This document shows, one piece after another, positions 34,813 through 44,726 of a stretch of 64,000 nt of DNA (positions are counted from its first letter, which is position 1; the number at the start of each line of letters is the position of its first letter). The DNA comes from Ypsolopha sequella (lineage: Eukaryota; Arthropoda; Insecta; Lepidoptera; Ypsolophidae), in the NCBI GenBank assembly GCA_934047225.1, contig CAKOHE010000114.1, positions 124,001-188,000 of the forward strand, read 5' to 3'. Made by a program: the position numbers and the translations under genes. Under the pieces are notes generated by a model, which was given only the letters and a program-made list of their open reading frames with translations, had not been told where the DNA came from and searched no databases.

Positions 34813-35316
34813 ACAGTGAGATGAAAATCTTTATTCTTTGCTTACCCCTTTGGAAGACAGGAGAGAGTATGTATGTATGTTTTAACAGTGAGATGAAAAT
34901 CTTTATTCTTTGCTTACCCCTTTGGAAGACAGGAGAGAGTATGTATGTATGTTTTTACAGTGAGATGAAAATCTTTATTCTTTGCTTACCCATTTGGAAG
35001 ACAGGAGAGAGTATGTATGTATGTTTTTACAGTGAGATGAAAATCTTTATTCTTTGCTTACCCCTTTGGAAGACAGGAGAGAGTATGTATGTATGTTTTT
35101 ACAGTGAGATGAAAATCTTTATTCTTTGCTTACCCCTTTGGAAGACAGGAGAGAGTATGTATGTATGTTTTTACAGTGAGATGAAAATCTTTATTCTTTG
35201 CTTACCCCTTTGGAAGACAGGAGAGAGTATGTATGTATGTTTTTACAGTGAGATGAAAATCTTTATTCTTTGCTTACCCCTTTGGAAGACAGGAGAGAGT
35301 ATGTATGTATGTTTTT
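34813..35316 (+). repeat. 72-bp tandem array, seven units, derived from a LINE 3' end
   Basis: Units start with ACAGTGAGATGAAAATC at 34813 and every 72 bp to 35245, nearly identical. The unit resembles the LINE ending at 8155-8252 ('tggaaatctgtagtct...cctacccct..gggagaca..cgtg' then TATG repeats). Because 72 is a multiple of three, the array has an open frame (34821-35348), but it has no composition bias or neighbours suggesting a real protein. Confidence 0.9.
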
Positions 35317-35620
35317 TTTCCACTGAAGAAAATTTTCGTAATTATTAGGTATTTATCTCTTGAGTTTGGCGGCAAGAGCCTATCATTTGCAATTATAGCT
35401 TCTGCAAGTATATCTGGCGATATTAAGTCCAATGATTTATTAATTAAATACCAGATTTTCTAAGGAAACAAACAAAAAATGCTCCAAATCTCAGATATAC
35501 ACTTCAGGTACTTTACTTTTTCTTTTTTTTTTCAGATTAATTATTTATGACTTGCGATCTGTGTCTATGTCATCGTGTCTATGATGTACATACATTTCAA
35601 AATAAATAATTCATTCTCAT
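35317..35620. other. No gene recognised
   Basis: AT-rich sequence between the 72-bp array and the next dispersed repeat. Confidence 0.35.
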
Positions 35621-35629
35621 GAGTATTGT

Positions 35630-35865
35630 ACTGAGACCAAAACTACAATTTTTTCTATTTTGTCTTTCTGTATGCATGTACGTATATGTAGGTTCCGTTT
35701 TAACTCGAGAACCACTGAATGGGTTTGAATGCGGTTTTCTTTATCATCATCGTAGTCCCCTTTTTACATGTAGGCTATAAGAGATGTTGATAAAACCACC
35801 GGCAAGCCGAAAACTGACAATAATTGAAACACTTCTACGCGAGCGAAACCGCGGGCAAAAGCTAG
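35630..35865 (+). mobile_element. Helitron-like repeat, 3' part ending CTAG
   Basis: 'ctcgagaaccactgaatgggtttgaatg' is followed by a terminus GCGAGCGAAACCGCGGGCAAAAGCTAG at 35839-35865. The same terminus appears at 18130-18206 and, worn, at 4020. The 3' CTAG fits Helitrons; the next base here is A rather than T. Confidence 0.45.
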
Positions 35866-35934
35866 AATTAAATAATTAAATATTCGGTGACTCTCAACAC
35901 CTAATATTCTAACATTAACCACCGGCTCGCTTCT

Positions 35935-36045
35935 GGATGAAAGGATTTCTGGAAAACTAGTTTGGCCTACGTAAAACTAATTTAGCCTAGGCAAAACTAG
36001 TTTGTCCTAAAATCGGATTTGGCTGGTAACATAATGTATAAAGAA
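35935..36045. mobile_element. Half copy of the 'ggcctaggccaaactagttt' MITE
   Basis: 'agcctaggcaaaactagtttgtcctaaaatcggatttggctggtaacat' matches the right half of the MITE at 53304-53478. Confidence 0.55.
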
Positions 36046-36164
36046 ATCATGTTTGAATTTTTCCTTTTAAATTGTCGACAACACAACAAGAAAAAAAAAG
36101 ATTAATATGTATACCCTTGCCAAATTACAGTTTTCTAGTACTAAGGGTCTTTGAGCTAAGCCGT

Positions 36165-36230
36165 GGACGGACAGACAGACGGACATGGCGAAAATATAAG
36201 GGTTCCTTGTTGACCACGGAACCCTAAAAA
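36165..36230 (-). mobile_element. Dispersed 'gggttccgt' repeat end, reversed
   Basis: 'gtggacggacagacagacgg' and 'ggttccttgttgaccacggaaccct' mirror the terminus at 31296 in opposite orientation. Confidence 0.5.
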
Positions 36231-36310
36231 ATTACGTAGTTAATCAAATCTGATTCAGTAAAACCTACGTCACGTTGATCTAAATCTTGATGACGTGTGT
36301 GTGGTGCAGG

Positions 36311-36601
36311 TGCCGGTGGCGTGTGTGTGCGACAACAGCTCGGTAGGGCTGGTGGTGGTGGGGGGGGGGGGGGGGGGGGTGCGCTCGAGCTGGAGCTGCG
36401 CGCGCCCACACTGAGCGTGCGCGAGGAGGCGCGGCACGTGCAGTGGGCGGGCTCGTGGCGCCGTCTGCCGGCCACGCCCTGTGCCGCGCGCCGCGCGCCG
36501 CGCGCCCCCACCTGGTGGGCATGTGGCGCTGCGCTCCACCTGCGAAGCGCCGCTTCTGCTGGCGACACGCGGCAACCGCTCCCTCTTCCTGCGCGTGTGG
36601 G
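36311..36601 (+). pseudogene. GC-rich exon-like segment, possibly host-derived, frame broken
   Basis: Bounded by TGCAG (36306-36310) and GTGAGG (36602), it reads like an exon with strong GC bias unlike anything nearby. One frame gives LELELRAPTLSVREEARHVQ and WAGSWRRLP. After the 'gccgcgcgccgcgcg' run near 36480-36505 another frame looks better: HVALRSTCEAPLLLATRGN then RSLFLRVWG. A G-run of about 20 bases sits at 36360-36379. The frame change at low-complexity GC sequence may be real decay or an assembly error. I cannot name the protein. Confidence 0.35.
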
Positions 36602-36604
36602 GTG

Positions 36605-37018
36605 AGGAGCTGCCTCCCGCACCTCCCACCGTCGCTGCAGACCCGCCGCCCTGCCACAGCGCCAAAAGAGTACTCGTCTGCTTCCCGCACCTCCCACCGT
36701 CGCTGCAGACCCGCCGCCCTGCCACAGCACCAATAGAGTACTCGTCTGCCTCCCGCACCTCCCACCGTCGCTGCAGACCCGCCGCCCTGCCACAGCACCA
36801 ACAGAGTACTCGTCTGCCTCCCGCACCTCCCACCGTCGCTGCAGACCCGCCGCCCTGCCACAGCACCAAAAGAGTACTCGTCTGCCTCCCGCACCTCCCA
36901 CCGTCGCTGCGACCCGCCGCCCTGCCACAGCACCAAAAGAGTACTCGTCTGCCTCCCGCACCTCCCACCGTCGCTGCAGACCCGCCGCCCTGCCACAGCA
37001 CCAATAGAGTACTCGTCT
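36605..37018. repeat. 68-bp GC-rich minisatellite, six units
   Basis: TACTCGTCT recurs at 36671, 36739, 36807, 36875, 36942 and 37010, a period of 68 bp (67 once, one A lost). The unit includes 'cctcccgcacctcccaccgt' and 'gcagacccgccgccctgcca'. It begins immediately after the possible splice donor at 36602, so it may be intronic. It creates long open frames on both strands that I do not count as genes. Confidence 0.9.
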
Positions 37019-37110
37019 ATGACCCTTACTCGGCCAGGTCAGTGATGGACAGAAATTTGAAAAATATCTTCCCCGTAACCTTGAACAAGCTTCAGGTGAC
37101 CCTCGGTAGG
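37019..37110 (+). other. Short exon-like coding patch, unassigned
   Basis: After the last unit, one frame reads YDPYSARSVMDRNLKN then IFPVTLNKLQVTLG and meets GGTAGGTAG, a possible splice donor at 37106. The spacing of aromatic and 'FP' residues recalls divergent insect ionotropic receptors, but the match is weak. It may be an exon of the same unknown gene as 36311-36601 or chance. Confidence 0.2.
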
Positions 37111-37540
37111 TAGAACCTTGGTTTTGTTTCATGGTGTTATTTTTTTATTTTATTCAGAGATAAACAATTTTTTAGTTAATTATTACATAGTTATTTAAAC
37201 TTAAATAATAACATATTTATAGACCTAATAGGAAAATAAACAATCTGTTAACATAATAACCCATCTACTCGTATAAGCAAAAATGAATTTAAAATTATAT
37301 CTATAATATTAATAATTCAATATTATGTCGTTTTGCTGATACAGTATAATCAGAGAAAACGTGACCGGTTCTGTAATCAAGCGCCTTAAAAAAATTTCTT
37401 TGAAGTTTTTCTATTCTGTCAATATGACTTACATAAAATGTGTTATAGTGTAGTTGATAATGGTGTCGATTCGGTGTAGCTATTTTTTATTTCGATAAAG
37501 AAAGAAAAAGACAGGATGCTTAAAATAAGGTTAGTCCTGT
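37111..37540. other. No gene recognised
   Basis: AT-rich, no repeat recognised. Confidence 0.35.
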
Positions 37541-37544
37541 CAAA

Positions 37545-37640
37545 TAAGTTAAGTTGTGTTAGTCTGGTGACAGACGGACAGCGGAGTCTTAGAAATAAGG
37601 TCCCGTTGGTTACCCTTTGGGTACGGAACTCTAAAAAATG
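37545..37640 (-). mobile_element. Dispersed 'gggttccgt' repeat end, reversed
   Basis: 'cagacggacagcggagtcttag' and 'ccctttgggtacggaactct' match the complement of the terminus at 31296. Confidence 0.55.
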
Positions 37641-37961
37641 CGTGGATCTATACTTGAGCCAAGATGACTCCTCCTGAAAATTGATGCGTTCCATTTCGCT
37701 ATCCCAAACGCAAAGCTTATGACTGTTTTTCTCAATTTGAATATAATTAAATTAAATAATATTACATATATTGTTCACCGAGGGAAGAAAGATAAAGATT
37801 ACCTCAATACACACGGGTTGGGAATCGCACTCTCTCCCGAGTGATACATAGTGCTTTATACTACACCTGCGAGGAAATAGTATAATTTTACTTTTAATCA
37901 AGATACAGTAAAAGAAACCGACTGACTCGCGTGCGATTGTCACTTTTTATTTCCTTCTTAG

Positions 37962-39240
37962 GTCCACTTGCAGCATGCTCTTAACTCGACTTTAACTTGG
38001 GTTAAGTCAAAAAATAGAGGGTTAAGAAAAAGCTCTCTTGCACCAATCAAAACCTCGGGTTAAACTAGGGTTAAACTAAGAGAAAGTCATCAGAACTTAA
38101 CCCGACTCTCGCCTTGAGTTAAACTCGGGTTAGCGAAGTAATGTTACCAGTTTGACTTAAATTGTGTTGTTTCCAATGACATTATATAGATACTATACCT
38201 CATTGGTTGCAAATAATTACTTTATTTATGGTAACATTCTAAATAAATGACAAATGTCAAACAATTAAATGAAACCAATTTTCTTTCAACTTTGTTTATT
38301 AGTAAATATTATTATGAATTAATTTAATATTAAAGGCAGGGAGCATTAAAATCATTACTTTCAAGTTATTCGTGTATGGTTCCTGACTTTGCATATACTA
38401 TAATATAAGTTTAACGCAACTTACAATGAATTCTGAAAGTGATTTCATCGTAATATCTTTCAGTGACGATGATGAAGAGTTGCTTGATTATATTAATAGT
38501 CATTTTTACAACAGAACATATAACGATCGGACAGATTACTTCACAACAATGCGTGAAAGTGATTTCCATAGAAGGTTCCGTTTAAAAAAGGATACCGCTA
38601 GAATTTTGCTTGAAAATATCCAAAACCGTTTGCACAACAATCAAAGGTAATACATTGGTAAGATAATTTAATTTCGTATGGCTTATAAAACTTTATTATT
38701 AAAAGATGTTTTTTTTTTCTTAGGAATACCCCAGTCTCACACAATAAACCAACTGTTGTGCACCCTGCGTTTTTACGCTACAGGAAGCCAGCTTATTACA
38801 TGTGGTGATTTCATTGGGATTCATGAATCAACAGCATGCCGCATTGTACATAAAGTAACCGATGCCATTGCATTATTGTATCCAGAATACATAAAAATGC
38901 CCATAACAGAAGATGAGCAGAGGAACACTGCAGTACAGTTCTATGACATAGCACGTAAAAATACTTTCTCCAGGTATAAAATAAAAACATGATCTGCTAT
39001 CGGCATAGCTAATTATAATTTTCCATGTACATCATAAAGAAAAATTCCAGGAGGTGAAACAGCTGAACTATATAGAAATAGAAAGTCGATACATACTTTA
39101 AATGTTCAAGCCATCGCTGACGCCAAGTTAAGGTTTACAGGTATTATATTACATAAATATTTTTTATGTTCAAATTTCTACTGGCTGGATCTATAGTTGC
39201 TGAAAATTTTTGCTTATTTAGTTCGCGGTTTCAGTGTTGG
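37962..39240 (+). mobile_element. Decayed PIF/Harbinger DNA transposon
   Basis: The left end after TTA reads GGTCCACTTGCAGC and continues with repeated (A)GGGTTAA words and 'cttgcaccaatcaaaacctc', a form seen in insect Harbinger elements. The transposase remnant follows at 38426. The matching right terminus was not found; sequence after 39240 changes to an unrelated short repeat, so the right end is probably lost. Confidence 0.6.
38426..39145 (+). pseudogene. PIF/Harbinger (HARBI1-like) transposase, broken
   Basis: The first segment (38426-38650) has an acidic start and 'SDFHRRFRLKKDTARILLENI', like the amino-terminal region of HARBI1-type nucleases. After a TAA and a short gap, perhaps an old intron ending at 'ttttcttag', the frame at 38700-38990 reads LLCTLRFYATGSQL, GDFIGIHESTACRIVHKV and IKMPITEDEQ, the helix-turn-helix region. 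The segment that should hold the first catalytic Asp is scrambled by small indels near 38975-39045. A third piece then reads PGGETAELYRNRKSIHTLNVQ and AIADAKLRFT. Later catalytic residues are missing. This family cuts and pastes elements at TAA/TTA targets; this copy is inactive. Confidence 0.8.
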
Positions 39241-39254
39241 CCCCACAGTAAAAA

Positions 39255-39490
39255 GTGTTTATAATTAGACCTGCTACAACATAAATATGCTACACAGTAA
39301 ACTTGCTAAGACGTAGATAAACTACAATGTAGAGCTACTATTACCTAAATGTACTAAACTGCAGACTTGCTACGTAGTAGATATGCTACAAATTAGACCT
39401 GCTACAACATAAATATGCTACACAGTAAACTTGCTACGGCGTAGCTATCCTTTAATGTACACCTGCTACAACGAAAATTTGCTACACGGT
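39255..39490. repeat. 'gctac' tandem words with ~125-bp duplication
   Basis: 'ttagacctgctacaacataaatatgctacacagtaaacttgct' occurs near 39266 and again near 39391, with variants between. No coding signal. Confidence 0.65.
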
Positions 39491-39900
39491 TATTAGTATT
39501 ACACGTCCAAGAATAAGAGGCCATGAGGCAACACATAATCGCCTCTATCAAAAGCTAATAAAGTCTTTGCCATTGGACTTATTGCTAGGGTAATCCATAC
39601 TCTTGAACTTCACATGCATGGTATTCGTATTAATCGTCCCTAGGGAACTGCCCGATTTTCTGGATTAATAGTAGTAGTATGGGTCGTAACCCCGTGGAAA
39701 TTATTAACAAAATACCTACCGATAACCTTTTAAATTGGTTGGGCTCTTGGGATCGCAAGAGCTTTCTCGATAAATCTGAATATACTTTTGGAATTATTTG
39801 TTCTATATTTTGTGTAATCGGTAGTTCACTCATAGCCGTCCATGAATGAAAATAAACAAAATACTCCTACTGTTCATGTATATTTAAAATTATACTATCT
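39491..39900. other. No gene recognised
   Basis: A 67-codon minus frame at 39630-39833 has no recognisable motif. No repeat identified. Confidence 0.3.
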
Positions 39901-39904
39901 ACTA

Positions 39905-41150
39905 ATGTGTAGGCTTCCACTGAGACTCGAGTTCGAATCCTAATTCAAATGGACCAATGGGTTATGCGAATGTCCATTGTGTTTATGTACTCACCACTTA
40001 CTGAACGGTGAAGCAAAACACTGTGAGGTAAACCTGCATGCACTAACAAACGTGTATTTGTGTACTCACCAGTTACTGAACGGTGAAGCAAAACACTGTG
40101 AGGTAAACCTGCATGCACTAACAAACGTGTATTTGTGTACTCACCAGTTACTGAACGGTGAAGCAAAACACTGTGAGGTAAACCTGCATGCACTAACAAA
40201 CGTGTATTTGTGTACTCACCAGTTACTGAACGGTGAAGCAAAACACTGTGAGGTAAACCTGCGTGCAATAACAAACGTGTATTTGTGTACTCACCAGTTA
40301 CTGAACGGTGAAGCAAAACACTGTGAGGTAAACCTGCATGCACTAACAAACGTGTATTTGTGTACTCACCAGTTACTGAACGGTGAAGCAAAACACTGTG
40401 AGGTAAACCTGCATGCACTAACAAACGTGTATTTGCGTACTCACCAGTTACTGAACGGTGAAGCAAAACACTGTGAGGTAAACCTGCATGCACTAACAAA
40501 CGTGTATTTGTGTACTCACCAGTTACTGAACGGTGAAGCAAAACACTGTGAGGTAAACCTGCATGCACTAACAAACGTGTATTTGTGTACTCACCAGTTA
40601 CTGAACGGTGAAGCAAAACACTGTGAGGTAAACCTGCATGCACTAACAAACGTGTATTTGTGTACTCACCAGTTAGTGAACGGTGAAGCAAAACACTGTG
40701 AGGTAAACCTGCATGCACTAACAAACGTGTATTTGTGTACTCACCAGTTAGTGAACGGTGAAGCAAAACACTGTGAGGTAAACCTGCATGCACTAACAAA
40801 CGTGTATTTGTGTACTCACCAGTTAGTGAACGGTGAAGCAAAACACTGTGAGGTAAACCTGCATGCACTAACAAACGTGTATTTGTGTACTCACCAGTTA
40901 GTGAACGGTGAAGCAAAACACTGTGAGGTAAACCTGCATGCACTAACAAACGTGTATTTGTGTACTCACCAGTTACTGAACGGTGAAGCAAAACACTGTG
41001 AGGTAAACCTGCATGCACTAACAAACGTGTATTTGCGTTCCCGAAAATTTGCGGAAAAAGGTGCTGTACAAGTGTTCGACTGCTTCAGTGCTAGTCCATA
41101 TCTCTGACACCCCCTCGCAGATATATGTCGACGCGATTATGTTTATGTTG
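39905..41150 (+). mobile_element. SINE whose core has expanded into a tandem array
   Basis: The head has box-B-like GAGTTCGAATCC at 39929. The core 'ggtgaagcaaaacactgtga' starts at 40007. The tail after the array is 'ctctgacaccccctcgcag' at 41101. Head, core and tail match the SINE at 4640-4990, so the array lies inside one SINE copy. Confidence 0.8.
39982..41037 (+). repeat. 75-bp tandem array, 14 units, SINE core
   Basis: CGGTGAAGCA occurs at 40006 and every 75 bp to 40981. Units are nearly identical. 'gttagtgaac' instead of 'gttactgaac' marks four neighbouring units (about 40670-40900), a sign of local spread. Since 75 is divisible by three, both strands carry open frames over 1 kb (39977-41107 plus, 39945-41024 minus), but these simply translate a SINE. 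Confidence 0.95.
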
Positions 41151-41204
41151 TGTTATCATATATTTTACTGTCTATAAAAAAAGTTGGTGTAACACAACAT
41201 ACAT

Positions 41205-41400
41205 TCATATACTCACGCCTGTCTAACGCAGGGTAGGCAGAGACTGCAGATTTTTATCTGCTATGATCCTGTCACACCTCCTTCGCTTCTTCCATCAATC
41301 TAGCCATACAAGCTCTTCTATTACGGGTACTCTTGACTTTGCCCTTCTTCAGTATGTCTGTAATTTGGTCGGCATACGCCGTCATGTAACACAATGATAA
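41205..41400 (-). mobile_element. LINE carboxyl-end fragment
   Basis: Minus strand codes TAYADQITDILKKGKVKST, RNRRACMARLMEEAKEV, a stop, then KSAVSAYPA before the untranslated 'gacaggcgtgagtat'. It looks like the end of a LINE polyprotein with two nonsense codons. The segment at 8155-8252 is the same ending. Confidence 0.55.
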
Positions 41401-41539
41401 CACAACTGAAATTTTGTATGCTCACTGTTAGAGCGCACTTGACCACACTTTCAACCAAAATAAGCTAAAAGGTTTTCAATAATATTAAAGTAATATTTAA
41501 GAAGCTTAGTGGGTAAATTTAATTTTTGTCACTATCAGT

Positions 41540-41872
41540 CTAAGCGAAAAATGCGCAGTGCGAGAGGGACGGAATCAGGGTGATCGGTTGGTGATCATTG
41601 AACCTTGTTCCTTGTCTCTGGCCGGGTCTCCGGTATGGATTCGGGCGGCTGATTGGATTTTACCTTGTATAAAATATATTTTACCTATCATTTTATTCGT
41701 AAATATATTGCTACATAAATTAAATATACCTTTAATTTAGTTCATGTACATTTATTATTTTATTACATATATTTTCTTTATTAGTTTAAATTTGACGTGT
41801 TAAAAGTGTATATATCTATACCTGCTTTGCAAAATAAACTATTTGAATTTCAATTTCAATTTCAATTTGCGA
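41540..41872 (+). mobile_element. LINE or SINE 3' tail with (TTTCAA)n end
   Basis: Ends 'tgcaaaataaactatttgaatttcaatttcaatttcaattt', a usual 3' tail form of lepidopteran LINEs. Upstream extent uncertain. Confidence 0.45.
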
Positions 41873-41984
41873 AAGAGAAAAAGTATGTTTTTATTTTTGT
41901 AAATAACTAAAATAGCTGGCAAAAATCGGAAATAAAAAATATATATATATATTGCTAATATCCATCAAATAATAGAGTTTTGTG

Positions 41985-42115
41985 CAAATGTGACATAATG
42001 TGAGACATTGTGACACGAGTGCTTGTTTACAAAACGAACGAGACGTTCCAATGTGTAATTATGTGCAGTTGCATACAATACTTTATCTACGATCGTTAAG
42101 AATATCGTCTTAGCG
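41985..42115 (+). repeat. Dispersed repeat, copy 1
   Basis: 'ttttgtgcaaatgtgacataatg', 'gacacgagtgcttgttta.aaaacgaac' and 'caatacttatctacga' recur in the same order at 44727-44890. Direct orientation, diverged. Class unknown. Confidence 0.6.
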
Positions 42116-42404
42116 TAACATTATTTATAATAATTATACAATTTAAAGAAATATGAGAAAGAGAAAGCGCGAGATCCACGACTCTTGTTGTAACTTATAT
42201 CTATCTCTTTCACTCGAGTATAATTTTGAACGAATGGAAGAGATAGGTGTAAGTTACACATCGACACGAAAAACGAGCCGTTTGTCCCTTTCCGTACACA
42301 CGAATATATTAAAGGGTACGTTATCGGTACTACCGTACGTTTGACGTACGTCACGCACCAGTCTATGTAGAGGTACTTTTATAAATATAATTACGTTTTA
42401 GTAA

Positions 42405-42645
42405 CGTGACAACAGTGATGACGTACGGCGCTGAGACGTGCTCTCTTACCAAAGGCTTGATCCGCCGATTTAAGGTCGCTCAACGAGCTGTGGAGCGGGC
42501 TATGCTTGGGATATCTCTGATGGATTAAATCAGAAACGAAGATATCCGTCAGAGATCGAAGGTGACCGATATAGCCTGCCGAATCAGTAAGTTGAAGTGG
42601 CAGTGGATAACCGTTGGGGCTGAAAGAAATTTAACTAGGAAAATC
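42405..42645 (+). pseudogene. RTE-type LINE reverse transcriptase fragment
   Basis: The frame reads TVMTYGAETCSLTKGLIRRF, KVAQRAVERAMLGISLMD, a TAA, then IRNEDIRQRSKVTDIA and ISKLKWQW. These are the conserved thumb-side motifs of lepidopteran RTE reverse transcriptases (family form: YGAETW, RAMERAMLG). The TAA in place of the usual Gln and later frame loss make it dead. It is a short internal piece without either end. Confidence 0.85.
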
Positions 42646-43053
42646 TTTGAATGAGATGAATTACGTGAATCGTGACTCGACCCAAAAACCACTTGTGATC
42701 AGGTAACGCGCGACGCACATCCAAAACTAATTCTATCGATCGCGCTCGGCGTCGGTGGAACATTCGGCGGCCGAGCGAATAACATATTATGTCCAATAAA
42801 TTATATGTAGTGATAAATGTTCTAGTGAAAATACGCCAAGTGCTGCTCCCTACATGAAACGGACTGAAACCTGAAATTTTTCATTTATTCTAACTGCACG
42901 CCATCTACCGGCAAATCTTTGTACTACATCGTTTACATGCAAAGCTGACTATACGACCCGTCTGCAAAGCAGTGTTGCGCAGGAGTTGGTGGTGTTGCGT
43001 GGAAAGTCCGAGAGAGGGCACTAGGGTTTACTTTATTTAACTTAAAGTAATCA
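42646..43053. other. Probable LINE leader and unassigned sequence
   Basis: The segment just before the PHD-finger frame ('ggagttggtggtgttgcg' and on) may be the 5' leader of that LINE. A CGCCATCTACCGG motif lies at 42900. No other feature. Confidence 0.3.
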
Positions 43054-43062
43054 TTGTATTCA

Positions 43063-43690
43063 ATGAGCGAAAACAATTGCTTCAACTGTTCCTCACCGAC
43101 AACGCCCAAGAACCATATTAAATGCAATGGATGTCATCGCAATTTTCATTTATCTTGTGCAGGATTAACCGAAGCAGAATTTAATAAAATTTTGCCCATG
43201 AACAAACTGAAATGGAAATGCCAGGTATGTAAATACAAGAAAACTAGTCCTTCGATAGCTAAACAGCCTACAAACACCACAAAAAAACCAAAGGACTCTG
43301 AACACCCTAATATGCCGACATCTATGGTAAATTTAGACACGCAAGCTTTCATCGACTTCTTCGAGGAAAAGCTTTGTTCCTTCAGGGAGGAATGGAAGCA
43401 TGATTTGGGTGAAATTTTAAAACCAGTACAGAAAGACATGCAAAAGTTATCTGAACGCCTAGAGAACTGGGAAAACCGTCTTGAAACCCTGGAAGCAAAA
43501 GTAAATGGGTTAAATGACCTAAGGGTTGAGAACGAGAATTTAAGAAAGGAATTGATCCAGGTGGAGAGAAACCTTGACGTTATGGATCAAAATTCCCGAC
43601 AATTCAACCTAGAAATTCAGAATATTCCCGAAACCAATGGTGAGGACCTTGTCGGTCTGACGCTTAGCTCATTGGTCAGCAAACATCACG
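43063..43690 (+). pseudogene. LINE ORF1 with PHD-type zinc finger and coiled coil, 3'-truncated
   Basis: The frame, best started at the second Met (43063, MSENNC), shows a Cys/His-rich finger: CFNC, KCNGCHRNFHLSC, then WKCQVC, in the C4HC3 pattern of PHD fingers (residues about 4-55). A coiled coil follows at about residues 125-185, with regular Leu/Glu (LSERLENWENRLETLEAKV). The start of an RNA-binding fold is seen in RQFNLEIQNIPET. This order is typical of ORF1 of CR1-like LINEs, an RNA chaperone. At about 43690 similarity stops abruptly and the frame runs on into foreign sequence to 43989, so the element is broken. No ORF2 follows. Confidence 0.75.
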
Positions 43691-43989
43691 TGATGTTATC
43701 TCCCCACCTCTGTATGCCTAGCAAAAAAGTTTTTTATAGTAAACGTACATGTTACTACTTTGCAAATTTAAACTTTTTTTCATGGTTGTACACCTTCAAC
43801 AGTGATTCCAAACCAATTGACAATCATCAAGTAAGCGACAGTATCGTGGTCCTCTATCAACACGCTGTGTGTGAACGAAACAAGACAACAAAGTCGAATG
43901 ACGCTTTAACCAAAGCATCTCGAATAGGCCGGATTATCCGTCATGAAAATGAATATGTTTATGCAACATTGGGCAGTGATCAAGATTAA
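43690..43989 (+). other. Foreign sequence fused to the LINE ORF1 frame
   Basis: The open frame continues about 100 codons after the LINE match ends. The last part (ASRIGRIIRHENEYVYATLG) looks protein-like but I cannot place it. It may be another transposon's coding end; the fused protein is probably accidental. Confidence 0.3.
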
Positions 43990-44726
43990 TAACAAATAAC
44001 TCTGATCAACAACGATAATGAGGGCTTTTCATGACAGCTCTTAATCAAGTTTCACCAAAATGAACTAGATGGCGCTGACGTATGCTCTAATTTCAAAAAT
44101 GTATGACGTAACAAAATCTACTCTATGACAAGACCTAACCTTAAATATTATAAAAAAGATTTCAATATATTTAATATTATATAGTACTATTTTCCACATA
44201 AGCGTTAGAATGTGGAAAAATCAATAATGAAATAGCATTAATTACCTAATTCTTTGGATAATGTAACTTAAATTAAACTTTAAATGTTTTAGTGCTAGAG
44301 AGTCTTTTTTCACCAACTAAAGTCTAATGCACAAAAAAAAAACCAGCCACTAAAAACAATATTTCTCCGCTAAAATGGGTTTCTAAACCACCAGTTTTAG
44401 TGCAAATTCCCTAAGTTGGCAACACTGGGACCATAATAAATCCTCAGACCAATAAACCAATAGACAAAATCTAATTAAGCAGAAACCTAGGATGGTAAAG
44501 CTATGCTACTTTCACATATACAACTCTCCGTATGAAAAAACAAGATGGCAGTATTTTTATCAGTACGTCGATTTCAAGCCGGCTACAGCCCTATCTTTCA
44601 AACGCTTGCAACTAGGCATGTATCGGACTACCGGTTTGCAGACTTTATCGATATCGATTTGGATAAAAAAAAGCCTTAATAATACCTTGTTGTACAGTTA
44701 GAAAACTACATAGATTATCATAGTAT
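43990..44726. other. No gene recognised
   Basis: AGATGGCGCTGACG motif at 44067. A 69-codon frame at 44492-44701 has no known motif. Confidence 0.3.

Noticed and set aside
34821..35348. 175-codon repetitive open frame as a gene
   Set aside because: It is a translation of a 72-bp tandem array derived from a LINE end; unit length divisible by three keeps it open.
36224..37132. Several long overlapping frames on both strands (up to 302 codons)
   Set aside because: They run through the 68-bp GC-rich minisatellite and a poly-G run; GC-rich repeats lack stops by composition.
37980..38140. 'gggttaa' words as telomeric repeat
   Set aside because: Irregular and on both strands; better explained as the terminal region of the Harbinger element.
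39945..41107. 359- and 376-codon frames as genes
   Set aside because: Both translate the SINE-core array.
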